In this document: one piece after another, positions 1 through 6,323 of the stretch
How positions within the stretch are numbered: position 1 is the first letter of the stretch
Layout: each line of letters opens with the position of its first letter
Assembly (NCBI GenBank): GCA_934590325.1
Contig: CAKTOW010000020.1
Location: forward strand, 1 to 34,855
DNA length: 34,855 nucleotides
Source: an uncultured Oscillospiraceae bacterium
GTDB lineage: Bacteria; Bacillota; Clostridia; Oscillospirales; Oscillospiraceae
Direction: 5' to 3'
Program-made: the position numbers and the translations under genes
The notes under the pieces: generated by a model
Seen by the model: only the letters and a program-made list of their open reading frames with translations
The model's database searches: none
Told to the model about the DNA's origin: nothing

Positions 1-170
1 AGCGATACCCGTTCATCCAAAAGCAGCCGTGGCAGGCTGTCTCGCCATGACCTCATCTGCCTACAATGGTACTTCTGCATAGCGACAGATACAAGCAATC
101 GGTGCAGCTCGGAGAGATCCTCGGAGGGGTGAGATTCCCATGTGCGGTGCCCGCCGCAGACCAGTTGACC
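1..170. other. Left edge, no supported gene
   Basis: No reading frame here has both a ribosome binding site and a recognisable product. Three short plus-strand frames enter from the left and stop by position 115; one of them (stop at about 51-53) could be the tail of a gene lying outside the window, but the few residues left are not recognisable. The stretch precedes the hairpin-rich leader of the recombinase module. Confidence 0.4.
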
Positions 171-255
171 GCCCAGCAGTCCGGGAAGTAGTGTCGAATA
201 GGACTGGGCAAACGACAGAAACGGCGCGGGCCGTTCCGGGAAACCGGGGCGGCCC
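171..255 (+). ncRNA. Candidate structured RNA: two hairpins, one with a GAAA tetraloop
   Basis: Two hairpins stand side by side. The first pairs 171-174 with 206-209 and 178-182 with 201-205, with a three-base bulge. The second pairs 228-239 with 244-255 and is closed by GAAA (240-243); two of its pairs are G-U when the plus strand is read as RNA. G-U pairs plus a GNRA loop suggest a transcript folded on the plus strand rather than a DNA site. I do not recognise a known RNA family. It may be part of the leader of the small ORF and recombinases downstream. Confidence 0.4.
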
Positions 256-270
256 CGCCATGACCTTTGC

Positions 271-374
271 CTGATGGCAGAAACGCGGGTGCTGCATTTT
301 CTCTCTCCCTCACATACCTACTACCTACACCCCTCAATTACCCCTTTCCGCAGCACCCGTGTTTGTGCCATCAG
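271..374 (+). repeat. 25-bp inverted repeat around a G-free, C-rich 54-nt loop
   Basis: Bases 271-295 and 350-374 are inverted copies: 23 Watson-Crick pairs, one G-U (285/360) and one G-G mismatch (280/365). The 54 bases between them contain 25 C and no G. The structure ends 23 nt before the 47-aa ORF. As RNA it would be a very stable stem with a long unstructured, C-rich loop. Possible roles are a leader attenuator, a Rho-loading region, a protein binding site, or a DNA hairpin used by the mobile element. None can be chosen from sequence alone. Confidence 0.75.
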
Positions 375-397
375 AAAACGAATAAAAGGAGCAAATC

Positions 398-541
398 ATG
401 CAGGATAAGAACGTTGATTTTTGCGGCATTTTGAATCTTTTGGCCGCGCTGAAACGAGCCGGTTTTCCCAAGACGGAACTGGAGCAAGTCGCTGTGCGTA
501 TCGCCGTGCAGACCGGCGCGACGATCCCTATTTCTTTCTGA
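398..541 (+). CDS. 47-aa conserved-looking small protein upstream of recombinases
   Basis: The ATG at 398 is preceded by AAAGGA (385-390) at a good distance, and the frame runs to TGA at 539-541. The protein begins MQDKNVDFCGILNLL and ends in ATIPISF. It has no membrane segment or signal peptide and looks like a small soluble helical protein, with an amphipathic segment around residues 11-35. I do not recognise the family. Its position directly before three serine recombinases suggests a helper, for example a directionality or regulatory factor, but this is inference from context only. Confidence 0.6.
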   Translation: MQDKNVDFCGILNLLAALKRAGFPKTELEQVAVRIAVQTGATIPISF

Positions 542-720
542 ATTTCTTCGCAAAAAGCAGTAGCTTTAACAAGGTGACTGTGGTATGTTGTGTTGCTACA
601 AGGAGGAGGTGAGCAGCCACGGAAGAGAAAAAGATCAACGGAAACCTTGCTCTGAATGGCAAAGAGCGACGGGTCATCCGGATCGAAGCCAACCATGAGC
701 AGGATACCCAAAAGCTGCGG

Positions 721-2193
721 GTGGCAGCTTACTGCCGGGTCAGCTCATCCTCGGAGGATCAACTCAATTCCTTCGCAGCGCAGAACATCCACTATACACA
801 GTACATCATGGAACATGAGGACTGGCGGCTGGTGGACATCTACGCCGACGAGGGCGTCACCGGCACCTCGGTGGAGAGACGGGAGGATTTCAAACGGATG
901 CTGGCCGACAGCGGCCGCGGACTTATTGACCGCGTCCTAGTCAAGTCCATCTCCCGCTTCGCCCGCAACACAGCGGAGTGTCTGGAAGCCATTCGGCAGT
1001 TCCGAGCCTACGGTACGACAATCTTCTTCGAGAAAGAAAACATCGATACTGCGCGAATGTCCTCTGAACTGATGACATCCCTGCACGCTGCGTTCTCACA
1101 GAGTGAGAGCGAGTCCATCTCGGGCAATATGCGCTGGAGCTACCAAAAGCGAATGGAGCGCGGAAAGTTCAACACCTGCAGCGCTCCTTTGGGCTATGAC
1201 CTCGTAAACGGTTCACTTATCATCAATGAGGAGTGCGCGGCGGTGGTTCGCAGTATATACAAAATGTATCTGCGAGGGATAAACACCACAGAGATCACAA
1301 AGATGCTGAATCAGAGCAATGTGCTGAACATTCGCTGGCAGCGTGGACGGATAGAATATATCCTTCGGAACGAGCGCTATATAGGTGATGCACAGCTGCA
1401 GAAAAAATATACCACGGACACCCTCCCCCGAAAAAGAATACGAAATAGTGGAGAGCACAACAGCTACTACATTATAGGAATCCACGATGCGATTATCCCG
1501 CAGGATTGGTTTGAGCGAGCACAGAGATTGCTTAAGAGCCGAGAAAAAACAGTGTCAGTAGAAAAGACACCTTTTCATGGCCGAGTTCAATGCAGTTGCG
1601 GTGCTGCATGCAGATCAAAGCGGTCAACATCCGCAAGGTACTGGCTCTGTATACGTCATGACAGCGATGAGGCCGCCTGCCCTATCAGCCAGATTCCCGA
1701 AATCCAAATACAGCAAGCCTTCCTCCGGCTGTATTACAACCTCAAGCATCAAGGCAGCCACATCCTGCCTGACCTCATTACCAACCTCCAGTCCATCCGT
1801 GAGCGGAAATTCCTCTGGAGCGTGGACGTCATTGAACTGAACAAACAAATAGCGGAACTTACCAGTCAGAATCAACTGCTGGCCACTCTAAGAGAAAGCG
1901 GCTGCGTTGATCCTGACATTTTCATATCCAAGAGCAATAAGCTGACCGAACAGCTCCGCGCCGCCAAGCAAGCCAAAAGCAGGATGCTCAACCAAAACGG
2001 TGATGATACCATCCCCTGCACCCAGGAGCTTATCACCATCCTCAAAAGAGGGCCTGAAACGCTGCACGATTTTGACGGGGAGCTGTTCGGTCAGCTTATT
2101 GACAAGGTCATCATCGAGAGCAACACCAGCCTGCGGTTTCGCCTGAAAAACAGGCTGGAGCTGCGGGAGGGTATAGAAAGGACGGTGCGGTAA
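721..2193 (+). CDS. Large serine recombinase 1; proper start codon apparently lost
   Basis: A site-specific recombinase of the large serine (TndX/CcrA-like) class. The resolvase catalytic domain starts immediately (AAYCRVSSSSEDQ, nucleophile Ser8 from the GTG at 721), with the KSISRFARN and SESESISGNMRW helices typical of the family. A recombinase domain follows at about 150-260, then a Cys-containing zinc-ribbon-like part (CSCGAACRS) and a coiled-coil tail. The open frame continues upstream to codon 613 and encodes a plausible N-terminus (ATEEKKING...), but it has no ATG, GTG or TTG before 721. A perfect AGGAGGTGA (603-611) sits where a start near 614 would be served, and two missing bases would explain the lack of ATG. 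Starting at GTG 721 cuts into the first beta strand and has no good RBS, so activity is doubtful. The stop overlaps the next start (TAATG). Confidence 0.8.
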   Translation: MAAYCRVSSSSEDQLNSFAAQNIHYTQYIMEHEDWRLVDIYADEGVTGTSVERREDFKRMLADSGRGLIDRVLVKSISRFARNTAECLEAIRQFRAYGTTIFFEKENIDTARMSSELMTSLHAAFSQSESESISGNMRWSYQKRMERGKFNTCSAPLGYDLVNGSLIINEECAAVVRSIYKMYLRGINTTEITKMLNQSNVLNIRWQRGRIEYILRNERYIGDAQLQKKYTTDTLPRKRIRNSGEHNSYYIIGIHDAIIPQDWFERAQRLLKSREKTVSVEKTPFHGRVQCSCGAACRSKRSTSARYWLCIRHDSDEAACPISQIPEIQIQQAFLRLYYNLKHQGSHILPDLITNLQSIRERKFLWSVDVIELNKQIAELTSQNQLLATLRESGCVDPDIFISKSNKLTEQLRAAKQAKSRMLNQNGDDTIPCTQELITILKRGPETLHDFDGELFGQLIDKVIIESNTSLRFRLKNRLELREGIERTVR

Positions 2194-2933
2194 TGGGCAA
2201 CAGGAAGCTGCCCTTCGGGTACAAGATGGTCATGGGCGAGATAGTCACCCATCCGCAAGAGGCGCAGGCGGTGCAGGACATCTATGCCCGCTATCTGGCC
2301 GGGGCATCCTTCAACGACATCACCGACCATCTGAAAGAAAAAGGCCCGCCCTACGACGCGGACAAGCCCTGGAACAAGAATATGGTGGCCCGTATTTTGG
2401 AGGACGCTCGTTACGCCGGTACGGAACGATTTCCGGCCATTCTCTCCCCGGAGCAGCTACAGGAAGTCGCCCAGCGCCGGTCGGAACGCAAGCCCACGGT
2501 GCAGATCACCGAAGTGCAAAAGACCCTGCGCCGTCTGTGCAACGGCAGGCCCAGCACGACGGTGGAGTCACAGGTGCTGTCCCTGCTGAATTGTCTTGCG
2601 GCAGCGCCGGAACAGATCAAGCCACAGCCGCAGACAGTCAACCGTGGTGAGCTGGCCGAAATGGAGCGGCGATTCTCGGCAACACTTACCACCAGTCCGG
2701 TGGATGAGGGCAGTACTAAAGAGCTCGCCCTGCGGCTGGCAGGGATGCAATATGACGCCATCGGCAGTAGTGAGTACGAAAGCCAGCGCCTGCAGCATCT
2801 ATTCACCTCTGCCGCACCGATGGCGGAGATCGACGCAGAATTGCTGAAAAGCACTGTGTCACAGATCCATGTCAAAAAGGGACAGGCCAGCCTGTTACTG
2901 AAAAACGGCCAGATCATCGAGAGGAGAACATAA
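2193..2933 (+). CDS. Recombinase-domain protein lacking the catalytic domain
   Basis: This 246-aa protein corresponds only to the middle and C-terminal parts of a large serine recombinase. Residues 1-100 match the DNA-binding recombinase domain (LPFGYKMVMGE, then the WNKNMVARILEDARYAGTE region), followed by a helical C-terminal part. There is no resolvase domain and no nucleophilic Ser, and no remnant of one lies upstream because the gene starts in the stop codon of recombinase 1. It cannot cut DNA by itself. It may act as a partner subunit giving DNA specificity or synapsis to the two flanking recombinases, or it may be a decayed copy. Its tight coupling with both neighbours and its intact frame favour a working accessory subunit (inference). 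Confidence 0.8.
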   Translation: MGNRKLPFGYKMVMGEIVTHPQEAQAVQDIYARYLAGASFNDITDHLKEKGPPYDADKPWNKNMVARILEDARYAGTERFPAILSPEQLQEVAQRRSERKPTVQITEVQKTLRRLCNGRPSTTVESQVLSLLNCLAAAPEQIKPQPQTVNRGELAEMERRFSATLTTSPVDEGSTKELALRLAGMQYDAIGSSEYESQRLQHLFTSAAPMAEIDAELLKSTVSQIHVKKGQASLLLKNGQIIERRT

Positions 2934-2935
2934 TT

Positions 2936-4558
2936 GTGGGAGAGAACAAGCCGAAGGTGATCGTGATACCCGCCGCGCCAAAGAACACAGGGCCTGCCGA
3001 GCAGCGGCAGCTTCGGGTGGCGGCCTACTGTCGGGTATCCACCAAAGAGGAAGATCAGCTCAATAGCTACGAGGCGCAGAAAAATTACTACACCGATAAG
3101 ATCATGGAGAACAAGTCGTGGACGATGGCCGACATCTTTGCGGATGAAGGCATCACCGGCACTTCGGCCAAGAAGCGGGCAGACTTCATGCGGATGATGA
3201 AATGGTGCAAGCAAGGCAAGATCGACCTGATCCTCACAAAGTCAGTTTCCCGCTTCGCCCGCAATACGGTGGACTGCCTGAACTACGTCCGAATGCTGAA
3301 AGCGCAGGGTATCGCGGTCTACTTTGAAAAAGAAAACATCAACTCCATGGACGAGTCCACAGAGCTAATGCTGACCATGATGGGGGCCTTCGCCCAGGCG
3401 GAGAGCGAGTCCATCTCCGGCAATATTCAGGCGGGCAAGCGCTACGCCATGCAGCGGGGTGAAGCCACCATTAACTACCACAACCTGTACGCCTATGAGA
3501 AAGGGCCGGATGGTAAGCCGCGAATCATTCCAGAACAGGCCGAGGTGGTAAAAGAAATATATGCCCACTACCTTCAAGGAGACAGTCTACCTATGATTTG
3601 CAGATACTTGGAGGCGCAGCATATTCCCAACATCCGTGGCGGAACGACATGGGGACACTCAGCAGTACGCGGTATCCTCTCCAATGAGAAATATGTAGGT
3701 GACGTCCTGATGCAAAAGACCTTTCGGCAGGACTGCATCAGCCACAAGGCCATCCGAAACACAGGACAACGCCCTATGTATCTGGTGCAAAATAATCATG
3801 AAGCGATCATAGACCGCAAGACATACGACGCCGCTCAGACAGAGTTGGCGCGGCGCAACGCACTGAAGGGCAATACACAGAAAAGCACTCCCAGCGGCAG
3901 AAGCTGCTACACGCCGAAATATGCCCTGTCAGATCGGGTCATCTGCGGTGAATGCGGCACACTGTACCGCCGCTGCACCTGGGTCAACAGGGGAAAGAAG
4001 CACATCGTCTGGCGCTGCATCAGCCGCTTCGACTACGGCAAGAAATACTGCCATGATTCGCCCGCCGTGGATGAGCAGCAGCTCCAGCAGGCCATCCTGC
4101 GGGTTATCAACGGCGTAATGTCTGAGAAACCCGCACTGGTGCGGCGGGTCACGGAAAATCTACAGGTGGTGATACGCCCCAGCCGAGGTGGAGAACTTAC
4201 CGTCGCGGAGATCGACAGAGAATTAGAAGCTCTGGCACGGGAGTTTGACGATGCTCTCACTGCTGCGGCCTCCGGCAATAGTGAAGACTATAGTGAACGG
4301 TTCAAGACGATCCTTGCCCAGCAAGCGGAACTGAAGACCAAACGCGTCGAGCTGGAACGACAGCAGACGGAAGATGCAGAGCTGACCAGCCACATGAAAC
4401 TGGCCGCAGACACTCTGAAACAGGCCGATACTGTCATTATGAAGTGGGACGAATACCAAATTCGTGCGTTGGTCGAGTCGGTCAGGATACTTTCTAAGGA
4501 TGAGGTACTTGTCCGGCTGAAAAGCGGGATCGAGAAAATTGAAAAGTTGCAAAGGTAG
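2936..4558 (+). CDS. Large serine recombinase 3 (full length)
   Basis: The 540-aa protein has all parts of a large serine recombinase. A short N-terminal extension is followed by the resolvase domain at about 27-165 with nucleophile Ser35 in LRVAAYCRVSTKEEDQ and the KSVSRFARN and ESESISGNIQAG segments. The recombinase domain spans about 185-300. A zinc ribbon has CGECG and a second pair in WRCISRFDYGKKYC. A long coiled coil near 400-500 ends the protein. It excises and integrates DNA between att sites through a Ser-linked double-strand break. GTG 2936 is chosen as start: it follows recombinase 2 by 2 nt, and GGAG lies upstream inside the end of that gene. It is the most likely active integrase of the trio. 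Confidence 0.93.
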   Translation: MGENKPKVIVIPAAPKNTGPAEQRQLRVAAYCRVSTKEEDQLNSYEAQKNYYTDKIMENKSWTMADIFADEGITGTSAKKRADFMRMMKWCKQGKIDLILTKSVSRFARNTVDCLNYVRMLKAQGIAVYFEKENINSMDESTELMLTMMGAFAQAESESISGNIQAGKRYAMQRGEATINYHNLYAYEKGPDGKPRIIPEQAEVVKEIYAHYLQGDSLPMICRYLEAQHIPNIRGGTTWGHSAVRGILSNEKYVGDVLMQKTFRQDCISHKAIRNTGQRPMYLVQNNHEAIIDRKTYDAAQTELARRNALKGNTQKSTPSGRSCYTPKYALSDRVICGECGTLYRRCTWVNRGKKHIVWRCISRFDYGKKYCHDSPAVDEQQLQQAILRVINGVMSEKPALVRRVTENLQVVIRPSRGGELTVAEIDRELEALAREFDDALTAAASGNSEDYSERFKTILAQQAELKTKRVELERQQTEDAELTSHMKLAADTLKQADTVIMKWDEYQIRALVESVRILSKDEVLVRLKSGIEKIEKLQR

Positions 4559-4569
4559 ACATAGTGGCG

Positions 4570-4594
4570 ATTGTGCAAGTCTTACTTGCATAAT
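4570..4594. repeat. 25-bp palindrome just after the recombinases, candidate att site
   Basis: Bases 4570-4580 pair with 4584-4594 around CTT (ten Watson-Crick pairs and one G-T). It begins 12 nt after the stop of recombinase 3. Attachment sites of serine integrases are typically imperfect palindromes next to the integrase gene, so this is a candidate att half-site or core. No T-run follows, which argues against a terminator. A protein operator is another option. Confidence 0.4.
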
Positions 4595-4641
4595 TCTCAC
4601 AGGGATATAAATCAATCATAAGACGCTGTACCAAATTGAAA

Positions 4642-4695
4642 GGACTCCGTTTCCCGAATATTTTATCGAGAAACGGAGCCCTTCTATATATTTTC
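4642..4695 (+). terminator. Terminator of the recombinase operon
   Basis: CTCCGTTTC (4645-4653) pairs with GAAACGGAG (4670-4678), with three further inner pairs, followed by a T-rich stretch at 4681-4695. It lies 85 nt after recombinase 3 and closes that operon before the phosphatase gene. Confidence 0.75.
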
Positions 4696-4697
4696 TC

Positions 4698-4726
4698 TCG
4701 ACGGACAGGGCCTCATTTGCTATACT
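4698..4726 (+). promoter_or_regulatory. Sigma-A-like promoter for phosphatase/BRO pair
   Basis: TCGACG (4698-4703), 17 bp, TATACT (4721-4726), ending 34 nt before the ATG of the phosphatase gene. The -10 is good and the -35 moderate. Confidence 0.5.
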
Positions 4727-4760
4727 TAAAGCAAAGATAATAGTTGGGGGACACCGCGAT

Positions 4761-5240
4761 ATGAAGAAGATACTCTTTGTGTGCCATGGAAATATTTGCC
4801 GCAGCCCGATGGCTGAGTTCGTGATGAAGGACTTAGTAGAAAAAGCGGGGCTGGCGGCCCAATTTCATGTAGAGTCCGCTGCAACCAGCCGCGAGGAGAT
4901 CGGCAACCCCATCTATCCTCCGGCGCGGCGCAAACTGGCCGAACACGGGATCACCTGCGGCGGTCACGCGGCGCGGCAGCTCACTAAAAACGATTACAAG
5001 GAATTTGACCTGCTGATTGGCATGGACAGCGCAAACCTGCGGAATATGCACCGTATCTGCGGCGGTGACCCGGATGGCAAGATACATCTGCTGCTGGATT
5101 ACACCGGTCACCCCCGCGATGTAGCAGACCCGTGGTACACCGACGATTTTGAGGCAACATGGCAGGATGTGCTGGCGGGGGGTCAGGGATTGCTGAAAGA
5201 GTTATCACAGAAACGAGGTGAACAAGATGGCACAAAATGA
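4761..5240 (+). CDS. Low-molecular-weight protein tyrosine phosphatase
   Basis: A 159-aa cytoplasmic phosphatase of the arsenate-reductase/LMW-PTP fold. The P-loop CHGNICRSP gives nucleophile Cys8 and Arg14 near the N-terminus. The general-acid Asp is Asp123 in DVADPWY. Length and motif order are normal for the family, which removes phosphate from phosphotyrosine through a cysteinyl-phosphate intermediate. The ATG at 4761 follows GTTGGGGG, a weak RBS. The 3' end overlaps the next start by 14 nt, so the two are probably co-transcribed. The gene lies between the recombinases and a BRO-type protein and shares their lower GC, so it is likely cargo of the mobile element rather than a core gene. 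The substrate is unknown. Confidence 0.93.
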   Translation: MKKILFVCHGNICRSPMAEFVMKDLVEKAGLAAQFHVESAATSREEIGNPIYPPARRKLAEHGITCGGHAARQLTKNDYKEFDLLIGMDSANLRNMHRICGGDPDGKIHLLLDYTGHPRDVADPWYTDDFEATWQDVLAGGQGLLKELSQKRGEQDGTK

Positions 5241-6111
5241 TAAGATTCAACTATTTGAGGACAAACGCATTCGTACCGCATGGGACGAAGAAAAGGAAGA
5301 ATGGTACTTTTCCATTGTCGATGTTGTTGGTGTGTTGACTGAGCAGCCTGATTATCAAGCGGCACGCAACTACTGGAAAGTTACCAAGAAGCGGCTTAAA
5401 GACGAAGGCAATGAAATGGTTACATCTTGTAACCAGTTGAAAATGACCGCCTCAGATGGCAAAAAGCGTCTGACCGATGTGGCTGACACTGAGCAGCTTC
5501 TCCGCATCATCCAGTCTATTCCCTCACCCAAAGCGGAGCCGTTTAAGCTGTGGCTGGCGCAAGTAGGCAGAGAACGCATTGAGGAAACCATCGACCCAGA
5601 GTTGACCATTGAACGGGCACTGGTGACATACCTCAAGAAAGGCTATACCCGCGAGTGGATCAACCAGCGGCTGCAAGCTATCCAAGTCCGTAAGGAACTG
5701 ACGGATGAGTGGGATGCCCGCGGTGTACAGAAGGGCGTGGAGTACGCAATACTTACCGATGAGATATCCCGTGCATGGTCGGGGATGTCCACACGGCAAT
5801 ATAAAAACTTTAAGGGCTTGAAGAAAGAAAACCTCCGCGACAACATGACCACGCTGGAGTTGGTACTGAATATGCTGGCGGAGGCGACCACCACAGAAAT
5901 ATCCAAGCAGAAATCTCCGGGGACATTTTCGGAGAATTTGGCTGTCGCCCGTGAGGGCGGTGAAGCTGCTGGGATTGCACGGAAGGCAGTCGAGGAGCGC
6001 ACGGGTGTCCCTGTTATTACCGCCAAGAACGCTGCACAGCTCAATCAGGTTGTGACAGATTTGCTGGAAGGAGCGACTACGTCACCGGAAAAGCAAGACA
6101 AAAGGCACTGA
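5227..6111 (+). CDS. BRO-N / DinD-like protein
   Basis: A 294-aa protein with an N-terminal BRO-N domain (about 5-110: KIQLFEDKRIRTAWDEEKEE, then FSIVDVVGVL and YWKVTKKRL). This domain is found in phage antirepressors and in E. coli DinD. The remaining part, with a DELTIERAL-like helix and the late segment ARKAVEERTGVPVITAKNA, resembles the DinD group more than the phage antirepressors. BRO-N is a DNA-binding module. DinD is SOS-induced and inhibits RecA filaments, but whether this protein does so is unknown. ATG 5227 is preferred to GTG 5218 because AGGTGA (5216-5221) is correctly spaced from it. It is translationally coupled to the phosphatase and ends 30 nt before a terminator. Confidence 0.85.
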   Translation: MAQNDKIQLFEDKRIRTAWDEEKEEWYFSIVDVVGVLTEQPDYQAARNYWKVTKKRLKDEGNEMVTSCNQLKMTASDGKKRLTDVADTEQLLRIIQSIPSPKAEPFKLWLAQVGRERIEETIDPELTIERALVTYLKKGYTREWINQRLQAIQVRKELTDEWDARGVQKGVEYAILTDEISRAWSGMSTRQYKNFKGLKKENLRDNMTTLELVLNMLAEATTTEISKQKSPGTFSENLAVAREGGEAAGIARKAVEERTGVPVITAKNAAQLNQVVTDLLEGATTSPEKQDKRH

Positions 6112-6142
6112 TTTACTGACAACAAAACCTGTGGGCAATCAC

Positions 6143-6181
6143 AAAAAGAAACACCATCCGTCAGGATGGTGTTTTCTTTTT
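6143..6181 (+). terminator. Terminator after the BRO gene
   Basis: AAAGAAACACCATCC pairs with GGATGGTGTTTTCTTT around GTCA, with flanking A and T runs. It works mainly for the plus-strand BRO gene and lies close to the compositional border of the mobile region. Confidence 0.85.
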
Positions 6182-6323
6182 GGAATGTCGCGGGCAGGGT
6201 GGAGCTTGCTGCCTCGACTTGCGCGCAGCGCACAGGCAAAAACGCCGCCCTTTCGGGCGGCGCTTTTGTCTGCCGCTGCTGCGGCGTACCCCTGTCAGTA
6301 TCGACCCGGAGATAATAGCTGGT
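6182..6323 (-). terminator. Intergenic stretch with terminator of the surface-protein gene
   Basis: Read on the minus strand, GCGCCGCCC, a GAAA loop and GGGCGGCG are followed by TTTTTG (about 6237-6269). This ends the surface-protein gene whose stop is at 6324. The rest (6182-6236) is GC-rich, and I see no gene in it. It may hold the border of the integrated element. Confidence 0.75.

Noticed and set aside
53..337. Minus-strand 94-aa frame near the left edge
   Set aside because: No ribosome binding site, odd composition, and it runs through the hairpin region and one arm of the inverted repeat.
656..940. Plus-strand 94-aa frame at the start of recombinase 1
   Set aside because: It is out of frame with the catalytic domain and has a Ser/Thr/Arg-rich shadow composition.
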